Part shown: piece after piece, positions 11,446 to 23,654 of the stretch
Layout: the number at the start of each line of letters is the position of its first letter
Position numbering within the stretch: position 1 is the first letter of the stretch
NCBI GenBank assembly: GCA_027257055.1
Contig: JAPVLO010000055.1
Coordinates: forward strand, 8,393,501 to 8,457,500
Reading direction: 5' to 3'
Length of the DNA stretch: 64,000 nt
DNA from: Cephalopachus bancanus
Lineage: Eukaryota > Chordata > Mammalia > Primates > Tarsiidae
The notes under the pieces: model-generated
Seen by the model: the letters and a program-made list of their open reading frames with translations, nothing else
Database searches by the model: none
Told to the model about the DNA's origin: nothing
Position numbers and translations under genes: made by a program

Positions 11446-12700
11446 TGTAGTTTTAAAATATCCACGTGGTTCACAATCAAACTTATTTAAAGGTACATAT
11501 TGGGACTCCCACTGACTCCGAGCTTGTCCATTCTCTTCACTGTCCAGTCTCTACCCCCACCTCACTGGGTAACTTTTAATTTGAATCTTGGGTATTCAAC
11601 CAATGTTTATGTAACTACAAATAAATACAAACATATATAAAAAGTGTATCATATTTTCTATTCTATATTTTGTACTTTTTATGTAACACATTTAGCAGAT
11701 CTTTCCATGAGAATGCATAGAAGGCTTTTTTGTTCCTTTGGCAGCATGGTATTTTGCAGTATTAACCAATGGCCTTTCCATGAGGCTTTCATGGTTTTCC
11801 ATTGTGTGAACTTTCCACGGTTTATCCTACCAATCCCCTACTTGGAGAGTTCTCCATCTTTTGGAGTTACAAACAAGTCCACAGTGACTAGCTTCATGCA
11901 TTGTTCACATGCCTAGAAGTGGCATTGCTAGGTCCTTGGGTAAATATAGTAAAATTCTGATAGCTATTGACAAATTCATGTGTTGTATCATTTTGAATTC
12001 CAGCCAGTGAGGTATGTGAGTGACTATTGATTCTCAGCCTCCCCAGCAGCGTGTTTTACCAAATGTTTGAATGTTTCTGAAAATAGCTGGGGAGTGGGAT
12101 CTTGACATAGTAAATTTGCATTTCTTTTCTGAGTGTGTAAATTTTGGGGTCATTTGGGATAAGTTTTGCGATTTTTTATTTTGTTATTTATTGTGACTTT
12201 CCTTGGTTTTCAGTTTTTGACTTTTATATATATATAAAATTATATATATATGTATATATATATAGGAATGGAAAATTGTTTTTCCTCGTTTTGATAAGAA
12301 ATGATTGAGTGTGTGAGTGTGTATTTTTCTTTTCTTTGTTGTTGCTATACTAGGGAGCATATGGTTTCAATGCTCACCTTCCACCTACCTAAATTAAATC
12401 ATAAGGCCATTGGGTTAATACTGCAAAATATCATTTTATAGCACATACTTTTTTCATTTTTCTTTCATTGGTCTGATATTCCTTTTACAATATTGCATTT
12501 ATGCACTTACAGCTTTTTAATATTATATGGAATGCTGTAATGCACATTTTATGCCCCCCAACTTTTGTTCTGTGGATGAATGCCTAGAAAAAGGGCTTCT
12601 TGAAAAGTGGCCCCTAGAAAAAGGGTTTCTTGGTCAAAGGATTTAAACATTTTAAAGTTCCTTGATAGATATTGCACGTTGCCTCGCAAAAGTATTATTT
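11446..12700 (-). repeat. Old LINE-1 (L1M-like) fragments, antisense
   Basis: Text typical of antisense L1M: GCCTAGAAGTGGCATTGCTAGGTC (about 11910-11930), CTGATAGCTATTGACAAATTC, and again TGGTCAAAGGATTTAAACATTTTAAAG...GATAGATATTGCACGTTGCC (about 12630-12690). Interrupted by a TA-rich microsatellite near 12224-12264. Boundaries and subfamily uncertain. Confidence 0.45.
12224..12264. repeat. (TA)n-rich microsatellite
   Basis: TATATATATATAAAATTATATATATATG-type text, imperfect TA repeats within antisense L1M DNA. Confidence 0.85.
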
Positions 12701-14857
12701 CATTGCTTGTTACCATTAGCTATAAGTTTCTTCAAGACTGTAGCCAAGTTATTACAATTTTTTAAATGTTCAGTCGGTCTTATAGGTGGAAAATAAGCCC
12801 TGTCATTCTTCACAAGAGTAATTCAGGATGCAGAGCTTAGGATATGTGCCAAGATCACAGGGCTGGTGGAAGGCAGGCCCAGGGCTGGCAGCCAGGTCTC
12901 CTTGTTCCCAGGGATAGAGCACTGCACATGCTGTTTGAGTTCATCATATCAAAGTACAGGTGACTAGAAGTGGTTCTTTTGAACATTTTAACATAAATAT
13001 ATGGGCCCTAAGTCAACACTGAGTATTCATTTTCAATGTTTAATGAGTATTTTTATTTCACTGCAGAGAAAATCACACCTCATTGCTAGCAGTTATTGAG
13101 ACATCCACTCAATATTTACTTTACACATGTAATACATTATACCAAGTAGTTGATATTATGTGTGCATAAATGCTTCCTGTTACTAGGAAGTTTCCAGTGC
13201 AGAAGAGGAGGTAAACCTTTTAACTCTGCTACAGGAGCTTTTTATTAGGCGATACATTTTAGAGTGTCTAATAAATTTTACTGACCAATTTTTATGGAGC
13301 ACCTCCTCCTATGCTAGTCCTGTCAGAAATTCTTGGGATACAATAGTGAGCAAAGCAAATAAAAATTATTGCCCTCATGGTGTGTCTATTCTGGAAAGGG
13401 AAACAGAACGTAAATATAAGTAAAGCAGTAGGCAGTGCTAAGTCTGTTGTTTAAGGAGAAAATGAGAGCATAGAGTGTGGTAAATGTCAGGAGAGAGTGG
13501 CTGGGGAGTTTGCATTTAATATGCATCACCCAGAAGTCATGGGAAGTATCCATTCCGGAGAGACCTGATGAAATAGTGTCCTGGGTGAGTATGTGGTCGA
13601 CTGGGGAGTGCATGGATACTGTGTCACAGTCCCCTGCCCCCATCTTCTCACAAGGCTGAGTAGACCAGAAGAGAAGAGGGGAGACTTGGGCATCTGCAGG
13701 GCGAGGCTGTCTGTGGTTCTACATAGCCCTGGAGGGCATGGGCCTACTTCTTTCTGGAATGTCAGGATGTTCTTATGTCCAAGGCACAAGGACGAGGAAT
13801 GTTGTTTGGATATGGTGGTTGTATTGTTTTGGGTGCTGTAATTCTATACTAAGGACTGTCAAGTGGCCAAGGAGTTATACCCTTAAGAGTTCATAGTCCT
13901 ATTAGGCCCATTGTCATTTCAGTGAGGTCCTTGCCTAGAACAGACATCTAGTGACTATGTTTGTTCCTCATGACTGGTGCCTCCAAGCTCAGGGTCCCCT
14001 TTCAGTGGTTTTAGGAGCAAAAACCCAAGTTCTAATGTGGAGCTGGAGAGAAGTATACCATACAGACTTGTGTTATTATAGGTACTCCCAGCAGGAATGT
14101 TTCCCGCCTTGAAGACTGGTCCCAGGTTGTTGCTGGGGTTTTCTTGGGAATAATTTGAAGTTGGCATCTCTGTTTCCCTTCAGGAAAGGTTGCATCAGTT
14201 TATTTGAGGATGTTCAACTCCCTCAAGGTTGGGCTCTGAACAAAGCTCTGTACTCAGGAAACAAGCGAGCTGGCTCTGTTGTTGGATCCCTGACCCTGTT
14301 CATTCACGGACTTTCCTCCTCTTTCTGTGACTATTGTCTTTAAATGAAAGCTCTGTTTCTGCACCTGTGGGGATCATCACCACCATGTCAGAACTTATTT
14401 TGAGTAAGTTTTGTGGTCTATTTTTATATTTAGTAGAGTTTTATAGTGTTGTCCTGCAAAAGAATAAAGGGCGGTTATGGGAGAAAAGGAGACATGAAGG
14501 GTACACAGTACTGTTGTGACATCATCGCCCTACCTGACCTCTTGTCTGCCTCTTCCTCTCATGAGCTCATCTGCAGTTGAGTCTCCCTAGCTAAGGGCAG
14601 AAAGGAGAGAGAATAGAACAGCCTTGGGTGTTTTCTGAGTGCATATTGGAGTATGAGTTCTAGATAGTGGGCGAGGAGCTGTGCTGGGGGCTGGCACTTG
14701 TAGGACTGAGGGATGCTGGACAAAGACTTCTCTTTTGAATGGGTGGAATAGAGCTATGGTGGATCCTTAATGTGTGGTCTTCGCTCCTGGCCAAGGACAT
14801 ACTGATCACCCAGCCTTCTTCACAGATAGGCTAGGAGATTCAAATGTCATCATACGA

Positions 14858-14895
14858 CCCTCCCCACCCCACCCCACCTCCCCCACCCCACCCCC
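14858..14895 (-). other. G-quadruplex-capable G-rich tract (minus strand)
   Basis: The + strand reads as C-runs of 3, 4, 4, 4, 2, 5, 4 and 5 separated by single bases, mainly A. On the minus strand this is seven G-runs of at least three within 38 nt, with mostly 1-nt loops. Such short loops favour stable G-quadruplexes, and the C strand could form an i-motif. Structure formation is prediction only. Confidence 0.75.
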
Positions 14896-15284
14896 ATTAT
14901 TAGGTCAGGCAATCCCTCTCATTGGTTGTGAGTGTGAGGGAAAGCAGAAGAACTTTCCGTGTGATTATGATCAGGAAGGTTGAGCACTGGATTTATGTCT
15001 GCTTCCTAGCCAACTAAATGGTCTACCATTGCCATCATTAAGCCAAAGGCCTTATTTAATAACTGGAGGACTCTATAATGAAAAAGGCATTCTTCTGAGG
15101 TATGAAAAATTGTTGGCATTTATCTTCAGAGGATGACCTCTTTAGTATTTCTAAATGTGACACAGTTAGATTCACAATGACACCTTTGTGTGGAGGACCA
15201 GGAGTAATTGTTGTGAATGAGCCCTTCTGAACTCTATGGAAACCTCTAGAGCAGAGTGATGGGTGCGTGAAGAGAATGTAGGCT

Positions 15285-15445
15285 TTGAAAATCAAGAGAC
15301 TTGAGTCCAAATCCTGAATGTGTCACTTATTATCTTGGGACTTTAGGCAAATTGTGTATCCTTCTTAAACCTGTTCTTAATCTGTGAAATGAAGATAATT
15401 GGGTTAACTTCACGTGAATTGCAAAGTATAGTACGGAACAGAAAA
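15285..15445 (+). repeat. MIR
   Basis: Sense MIR: GACTTGAGTCCAAATCCTGAATGTGTCACTTATTATCTTGGGACTTTAGGCAAATTG in outline, then CTTAAACCTGTTC..AATCTGTGAAATGAAGATAAT. Confidence 0.7.
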
Positions 15446-16894
15446 TACAGATGTTAGAAAACCTTGCATCTAATCATTAGTGTTTCACCGGATGCTATTT
15501 ACTATTATTTGATCAGAAGATAGGTGTATGGGGAACCTCTTTATTTTGTCTATGGAGGGAGAGTATGGCATCACGTTTCCTTGGTTCCATGGTTGTTGAA
15601 GAAGAAGAATTTCCCTTTTTGCTGCAAGGAAGCAGGCAATACCCAATTGAGGCTAGTACTTTTTCCTACCTCTGAAACTAGACAGCAAAGGAAAGAATGA
15701 AATGTAGTTGGTTTTTTTTTAATAGTCTTTTTAAACAGTTGAATGATAATCCAACTCCACTGATGGAGCTTACATTTTTGAGGGGGAGGAAAACAAATAA
15801 AAAGTCCACATCTAGTATGTCAAGAATAGCTGTGGAGTAAAATGAAGAGAGGCAGAGGAGAGAGCATGATGGGGTGTTAGCTATTTATGTAGCTATCAGA
15901 TTATTGAAAAAGTGGGTGATATATTGGATCCTGGGCCAGTGTGCTTTGGAAAATGTAAAGATTGGTGACATTATTATGGCAGTTGCCATACTGCTGCACT
16001 GACAGAGGGATTTTGTTAGGCTGTTTTCTCGAAAGAGGAACGTTTTAATCATTTTCAGACATTTATTACATTAGAAAATAGTTGATGCCCTGTGAAATAG
16101 AATGCCCTGTAATTTCTGTCCTACAATGGCACAGCAGGCTCATTAGTGACTTCAAGTTAGCTCTGGCTGTACCCAAAGGTAGAAATGAGATAACCTTGGA
16201 AATATTTTGTCATACACGTATTACAGTTTCCAGATCAGTGAGTACCTGGGGTGTTCTTCAGTGAGATTTGCTTACTTTCCCATGCTTGTCCTGTTGGATG
16301 TCAGACGTTGCTGCTTCCAACTCTAAAGACACCATCTCAATTACTAGGTGGATGTACTGTTTGCATGTCTTCTTCCAAGTGTGAACTGCTTGGCATCCTT
16401 CGAGTGGTAGAAGGGAAATTTAAGGGCTTCTGTTTTCTATAAGAAATCTCCTGGGTGCTGAGTGTGTGTGCTCTTAGCCCTCTCCTGACTCCAGGCTGTG
16501 ATCCTTCTAGAACAACCCCTAAGGGTCTGCAGCGCCCTGTGAGCTCTATGATCTGGGTGCTAAGAGGAGGAAATGCAGAGGCGTCCAGCAGCATTTACAT
16601 CTGTCTGAATAAGCTGGCAGCAGAGTTTACAGTTAGCATTGCACTCTGACCATCCTAAGTCACTGGATGGAGGCAGAGATGAAACCCAAATCTCTAATTG
16701 TTTCTCTTCTTTCTTTCTGATGGCAGAAGATGCTAGAGGACTGCTTATTGTCGTGCAGATTTTAATAGAATTTTCAGGATGCAGATGGCACTAGTCCTTT
16801 GCTTCAGTCCTGACCTCTCACCCACTTTCCAGGAGGATTTCTGGCAGAAATTTCTTGACTGTTTCTAAGCCTTGTTCCGGAATCCTCCTCTGAG

Positions 16895-17025
16895 CCCCAC
16901 CCCCATGTCTGTCTACTTCCCAGGAAAGGAGAGACTGAGGCTCAGAGGTTCACTGATGTTCCTGAAGCCATATGGGCAAATCGTGATGACCCAACTGATG
17001 CTACTGTAGACAGACCTGCTCCTCT
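16895..17025 (-). repeat. MIR relic
   Basis: Antisense MIR-like stretch: AAAGGAGAGACTGAGGCTCAGAG, GGTTCACTGATGTTCCTGAAG, then GACCCAACTGATG. Strongly decayed. Confidence 0.45.
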
Positions 17026-17344
17026 CCAGTTGTCTCAGGAGGGCACCTCCTTCTTTCTGCCTACATAGGGCCTTGGCACTACCCTTGACTCCTATCTTTC
17101 TCCCACACCCATTCCCAAACTGTCAGCATTTTGAGCAGCTCCTCCTTGTCCGTGTGGGACAAGACACCCCCCCACCCCACTGGATGGTTGTGATCACCTC
17201 CCACTCAGACCAGCCTTTTGGTCACTGGACTCTTTGTCCCCTGGTGTGTCAGGCCATCCATGCACAATCTCAGCCCCAGATCCCCCTTCTTGCTTAATTT
17301 TTCTTCTGAGCTCACATTGCTAGCTAACCAGCTGTATGTTTTAC

Positions 17345-17470
17345 TGATTTATTTATTTTCTGTCTCCCCACTGGAGTGTAAGTTTGTTGAGGGTGAGAAT
17401 TAATGGAATAACTGTCTATTTTGGTCACTTCACATTTCCAGCAACAAGAGCACTAGCTGGGACCATGTTC
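17345..17470 (+). repeat. L2 3'-end relic
   Basis: Contains CCCCACTGGAGTGTAAGTTTGTTGAGGGTGAGAA, which corresponds to the conserved ACTAGAATGTAAGCTCCATGAGGGCAG-type segment of L2. The preceding 300 bp may be more of the same element. Confidence 0.5.
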
Positions 17471-18449
17471 TCCATCACTTCTGTTTCTTTAATTACTGGA
17501 AGGTGGTCTTTGTTTTTTATTGTAACATGTAGGAATTCAGTAACTCATTTAGTTTAATTCGGCTTTATTCATCTTAATAACACTGGTTACATCAGGAAAA
17601 TAGGAGTGCATAAGCATTATGTACATTTGTTCAGGTGTACAGATTTTGAATGTTCCTGAACTCCTGGGCTTAACGTGGTCCTAACATGCAAAGCTGGGAT
17701 TGTTTTCCTCTTTTTGCCATTGCAAACCCTCATGGAGTCCACTCGCTCGTCATACTTGGTTTTGTCTCTGGAGAGTCTACCAGATATTTTTACCTCCCTC
17801 ATTGGGAGCACAAATCAACTGTTATCACCCCCACAGAGTTTATTGTATCAGCGTGTTCCTCTTTTTTCAGTGTTCTCATTCTCTCATCTGCTCCCTGTCC
17901 ATTTATTAGAAAGCAAAGACACAATCAAAATAAACTTCACATATGAAATTCTAAACTTGGCCCAATAGGAAATCTGCTGTATGTATTTGGAAGCCACATG
18001 TTTTACTGAATTTTTTTTTTGGGGGGGGACGTGTCAAATAAGTTAAAGCAATGGTCTAATACTAATCAATTAAAGGGTGATTCCACTGACTCCTCAGAGT
18101 TTCTTTGAAGATTCCTTCTATTTTGTGCCTTTTATTTCATCCATTTTCCTTCATGATGAGAAATCTTCAAAGGCAAGTACTTTAACTAGGGAAAAAGGAC
18201 TTTATTATTATTAGAAGATGCTTCATTGGTGGCTACCTTATCCCTGTTGACTTTTGCAATCCTGTGTCTAGAACAGTGTTTAGAAACTTCTAGAAACCTA
18301 ATACCAGTTTGCTAAATAACTGATAATGAGTAATTGGAAAAATTGGGGGCTTGTAAACATAGGAATAAAAGATAAGAGGGACCTCTGGATGTGGAATTTT
18401 AGGTGAGTTCTTAGGAAAGGGGGCTGTGGAAGGTTTCGGTGATTTAACG

Positions 18450-19317
18450 CAGTGATCCCCAACATTTTTGGCATCAGGGACCAGTTTCGTGGAAGACAGT
18501 TTTTCCACATACTGGGGTAGAGGAGGGGTAGAAGGGAGATGGTTTGGGGATGATTCAAGTGCATTGCATTTATTGTGCACTTTATTTCTATTATCATCAC
18601 ATTGTAATATATTATAAAATAATTTTACAATTCACCATAATGCAGAATGAGTGGGAGGTCCTGAGCTTGTCTTCCCACAATTAAATGGTCCCATCTGGGG
18701 GAGATGGGAGATAGTGATCCCTGATTTGTTTTGCTTATGTTCAGTCTACTCTGTAATCTTTTTTTTTTTTTTGAGTTGGAGTCTCACTCTGTCACCCAGG
18801 CCAGAATGTAGAGTCACGCTCGCTCACGGCCACCGCAGCCTTGACCTGCTGGGTTCAGGCGATTTCTGCCTCAGCCTTCCAAGTAGCTGGAACTACAGGC
18901 ACACACCACCACGCCCAGCTAATTTTTTGATTTATTGTAGAGATGAGGTCTCATCAAATTGCCTGGACTGGTCTTGAGCCTGTGGGCTTAGGCAATCCTC
19001 TCACCTCGGCCTCCCAAAGTGCTGGGATTATAGGTGTGAGCCACTGCGCCTGACCAACTCTGTAATCTTGTTTTGGTTGCTGTCGCTGCAGAAAACCCTG
19101 CTTCACAGAGACAGGATATTGGAAATGGAAGCAGGCTTTTCAGTGCTGATTTGACAGGGAACGCAGCTCAGGCAGTAATGCAAGTGATGGAAGCAGTTGT
19201 GAACACAGATGAAGCTTCTCTTGCTTACTGGTTCACCGCTCACCTCCTGCTATGGAGCCCGGTTCTTACCAGGCCACAGACTGTACTCGTCTGTGGCCCA
19301 GGGGTGGGGGACCCCTG
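18450..19317. mobile_element. hAT (Charlie/MER1-like) DNA transposon with nested Alu
   Basis: The left end CAGTGATCCCCAACATTTTTGG and the right end, read inward as CAGGGGTCCCCCACCCC, are the inverted ends of a common Charlie-type element. The 8-bp target duplication is ATTTAACG (18442-18449) / ATTTAATG (19318-19325), as expected for hAT. Internal landmarks include GTTTCGTGGAAGACAGTTTT and, near the right end, CCGGTTCTTACCAGGCCAC. A complete Alu splits it (18761-19056). Confidence 0.88.
18761..19056 (-). mobile_element. Alu inserted in the hAT element
   Basis: Minus-strand dimer beginning with a T run, GAGTTGGAGTCTCACTCTGT, and ending GAGCCACTGCGCCTGAC. Flanked by a 13-bp target duplication ACTCTGTAATCTT at 18748-18760 and 19057-19069. 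The middle linker TTTTTTGATTTATTGTAG is the strepsirrhine type in reverse. Confidence 0.93.
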
Positions 19318-21664
19318 ATTTAATGGACAAAACACAACTCAGAGCCACAGGTGCAGCATGTACTCTAAAATGAGTCTGTGTTAATGGGGCTTTACAATTT
19401 GAAAGGCTGTTTTGTCACTGTCTCACTTTGAGACCCATCCTTCTACTTATGAGGATGAGACTTCTCACTGATGAGATGAGTTGCATGTTTCAGGTGGGCA
19501 GGAAGAGTGAAGGTTTTACGAGCTTAGAGAAAGTCACCACTTAGAGGAATCTGAAAGCCAGCTCTCACAGCCAGTGCCCTTGGGTTGCAGACGCTGCAGA
19601 AGAGGCCACTGGTCGGTGAAGGTACAGTGACAACCTCAGGGCCATGTAGTCATTCGTCCCCAAAGCTAGGAATAAAACCCAGTTCTTCTGAATCTTTATG
19701 GAGGCCTATTTCCAACCAATTTCCTCCTCCCTACTCCATTACCACCATTCCATCCTCTTCCATTAACTCAAAGGATTGACAAGTTCCAAACCCAGAAAGT
19801 TCCCAGGCTTGTTGCCTAGCAACGAAAATTGTTTGGGGCCTCGAAGGAAATAGCCATTGTGCCTGGCTTCTGGGTTGCCCCCCCAGGCTGAGCTGGCAGA
19901 AGGCCTGTTTCTAAACCTCCCTTGCCATCAACAAGTACTGACCTGAAGAAGCAGAAGAAACTGCAAAAGACCATATAAACCATTCTCCCTTGTCTCACAA
20001 ATGGTTCTTTGTTTAACAGAATGTGATTAAGATCAATTCAGAACAGAGAACCGGGTGGTCCACTGCTTTTCAAGGTTTATCATAAATGTCCATATATTCT
20101 GCTTCTTTCTCTTCGTGTTCTTATCTGAGAGAGAGAGTCTCTATGAGAGAGATTATGTCTCTGGCAAGGTTTCATATTAATACATTAAGGGTAGCTCATT
20201 ATCTCAGATAGAAAGAAATGGGGTTGGATGAGGGCAATGTTGCTATGACTTCTTAGCAAATCCCTAAACTGCTCAGAGTGAGGAAATTGCCTCTAAAAGG
20301 AAGAATGGATGATCCAAAGATCCCCTTCATCTTTAAAATTTAATGAGTTGATGTTTGATTTTTAAAGTGTTGCTCTCTGGTAGCCGAAGTGCAATGTTTA
20401 TCTGGGCAAATAAATTGGAGTTGAAATAATAGGCCCTTTGTGTCTTCCCCTGCATCTCATTCTTGGACAGGGGTCAGAAACCGTGACTGTGTCTGGGCCC
20501 TCTGTGGGAAGCAGCCCACAATGTTGAAACTACCGAGATCTTTTAAGCTTGTATGTGGAGTATTTTATCAGAGCTCAGGGGAAGGGTTGCTTCAACTGTT
20601 TTGGTCTTAGAAATGAAAGACAGAGCTTCCTGCCATGAATGGCAATTGTTTCCCACGCCAAGCAGCCTGCAAGAGAGGCTGCTTCCAGAATCTAGTCTGC
20701 AGATCCGCTGAGGCTAGGGAGGAAGTGTCTCGGGGGCCAGGCCCCTAGTGATGTTAGATGTTTCTCTAAGGTCGTTTTCAGCATGATTTTTGTCTTGTGA
20801 GTGTGGGTGTCCCTCTTAGATCACATCCTATGCAGTGGCCAGGAACCCTGGGAGCTTGATGCATAAATCCTCTGGCCTTTGGCCAGACTTCTGTCTCTGT
20901 GTCCCTGCTGTGAAATGTGCAGACTTAAGAATATTCTGATTGATGAGACGGAGGGAGAAGCATAGGGCTTTGAGCAGAGGTGTGCCTGGCCTGTGAAAGG
21001 AAAAGGTTCTGTTTAAATAGACTCTCTGCTCAACTACCCTGTGTATTTCAGTGTCCAATTTTTGATGCTGTTCTCTGTAGTCAAGGTGCTCCAAGTGACT
21101 GGCTCTCCTCTCTCACCTCAGCAAGTAAACGTACAAAGCACCTACAACTTCCACTTAATTCCAGTCTGTGGCTGTTTTTTCCAGTAAATCTGTCACCACA
21201 TGACCCTATGCAAAACGGCAGCTCAGACAAGCGGGCACTCTTCCTCCGGTCCATGGGTCTTCCTAAATTTACGGATTTTGTCTGCTCTTCCCTGTACCCC
21301 TGCAAAATCTGGATTTAGGGAAGCTTGTTATAGTGAAATGACTAAGAGCAGGTTTCTTCCTTTTTTTTTTCTTACAGAACCTTAATAATGCACAGTAGTA
21401 CTTGAGAAAGTGTTTTATGGCCCTTAAGCCCCGCTATATACCCTTCTTGGATTGTGGCTGTATTCAAAGCCATAAAGTTTAAAATGGTTAAAAATAGCAA
21501 ACAAATTTGTTCACCTGTGTTCAGCCTAGTGCTTCTCATATTTTTAGTGTCACCCTTAATAATACTTTTTGGGAAAAACACTGGCTTAAAATATTCTTTC
21601 CAGTTGAATCTGCACTTCAGTGGGCTTATTTGGGTTTAAATGAAAACAAAGGGGGTCTTTTGTT

Positions 21665-23640
21665 GTTGTTGTTTTCTTTAATAACCTTTTATTTTAGGGC
21701 AGTTTAGATTTAGATTTAGAGATTTATTTATTTTTTATTTGTATTTTAAATTTAGAGGGTACACATGTATACTCATTACATGGAAATATTGTATAGTGGC
21801 AGGGATTGGGTCTCAGGTGCAGATGTATTTTTAGATGGGCAGATTTGGATTTAGATTGAGAAAAATGACACTGGTAGTAGAGAGTTACCATATACCCTGT
21901 ACCAGTCTCTCTATTAACATCTTGCATTAGTATTTATCACAACGATTAGCTTAACAGTATTACATGCTTATTAGCTTAAGTACACACTTTTTTCTGACTT
22001 CTTTAGTTTTCTTTTTCTTTTTTTCTTCTTTTTTTCCAGTATCCCACTTTTCATTTAGGTGTCTTGTCTCCTCAGGCTCCTTTAGACTGCTACAGTTTTT
22101 CAGACTTCTGTTGTTTTTGAAGATCTTGATAGTTTTGGGTTAGGTGTTTTGTAGAATAGTCTTGAATTGGGATTTATGTGATGTTTTGCTCATAAGAAGA
22201 CTAGGGCTATGGGTTTTGGGAGGAAGACCACAGAGGTGGAATGTCATTGGTATCAACATCCTGTCAAGGGTGAGTGATCACTATCAGTGCTACCCATGTA
22301 AGTGATTACTGCTGATATTAACAGTGATCACCTGAGGTAGTGTTTGTCAGGTTTCTCCACTGGAAAGTTCCTTTCTTTTACCCCTGTCCAAGCTGCACTC
22401 TTTGCAAGGAAGTCACTCTTCAGCCCACTCCTGAGTCAGCAGTCAGGCTTCACTTTCTTGAGGGTAGAATGTCTACAAAAATTACATAGAATTTTTCTGC
22501 AGGAGAGATGTGTCTTTCCTCCCTCATTTATTTACATCAGCATGGGCTCATGGATATTCATTTTATATTCTGGGTTATAATTCATGCTACTTTGTTGCTC
22601 TCATATTTTTTAGCTATAATCATTGGGAGCTCTTCCTGTTGGCTCCAGTATTGCTTTGACATACCCCCCATTAATGTGGTTGTTTTCTTTAGTTTGTTTT
22701 GAGCATTTCCTTACTTTGTAGCACAACAAGCTCGTCTTGAATCTGCTGCCCCAGTCCTAGAATCAGCCATTTGTTCAGTGAATCCTAGTTTCTGTAATTG
22801 GAACATTGCATTAGAAACCAAGATCTGGGCACTAAATATGCTTGTTGCACACTGGAGTGTCATTGCTTCTTTGCCTTCTCAGCTAATAGAGCAAAGAAAT
22901 GTGTGTATTTATACTAATGGTATGTGCACACGTGAGTATTCCTATATGTAACTGTCTGTATCTGTATTAAGCTAAACATGAATTCATACCAATGGGTCAA
23001 ACTCTATTCCATGTCCTCCCTTGCTTATCTGGAACCTCCTGCTCCAACAGTGAGAAGCCTGGATCCCACCCTCTACCATCCCTTGACTTATTTGTTCCAT
23101 TCCAGTGCAATGGGGTGATGGTTTCAGAATTGTTAGCCCAGACCCACAGCAGGCAGCCTCATCACCTAGAGTGCAATTCCTGTGAACAGTCCTTTTTGCC
23201 TTTATTCTTACAGCTTACTCATCCCTAGACTCACTCTGGTCAGCACCTTTCCTCCCAACCCTTCTGCAAGACTGTCACACATTTGGAATGTGGGTAGGAT
23301 CTATTGTCACAGTCTGTATTCCATCCTGCCATGCCTCTGACCTCTTCAATTTTTAAAAAATTCATGTGCATTAAGATTAACTCTTTGTACTCTAAAGTTT
23401 TGTTTTATGGGTTTTGGTAAATGCATAATATCTATCATGTATCTATAATTACAGTATCATACAGAATAGCTTCATTGCCCTAAAAATCCCCTGCACTTCA
23501 CCAGTTCAAGCTTCCGCTATTCCCCCAGTGCCCCCTGCCCCTGGTATCCATGGATCTGTTTACTGACTATGGTTTTGACTTTTCCAGAATGTCATATAAT
23601 TGGAATCATGCATATAATTGGAAACTTTTGTATTTTAAAA
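21665..23640 (-). repeat. Old LINE-1 (L1M-like), antisense, left part
   Basis: A long stretch of recognisable antisense L1M text: GTGTCTTGTCTCCTCAGGCTCC, GTTTTGTAGAATAGTCTTGAATTGGG, GGGAGGAAGACCACAGAGGTGG, TTTGTCAGGTTTCTCCACTGG, CCCCAGTCCTAGAATCAGCC and GTATCCATGGATCTGTTTAC. Orientation and family come from memory. It seems to continue at 25165-25760 after a mariner and an LTR insertion. Confidence 0.55.
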
Positions 23641-23654
23641 AAAAAAAGATTTTA

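Noticed and set aside
12583..12640. Two copies of CCTAGAAAAAGGG(C/T)TTCTTG 30 bp apart
   Set aside because: Real but small tandem duplication inside old L1M-like DNA. Not informative enough for a separate finding.
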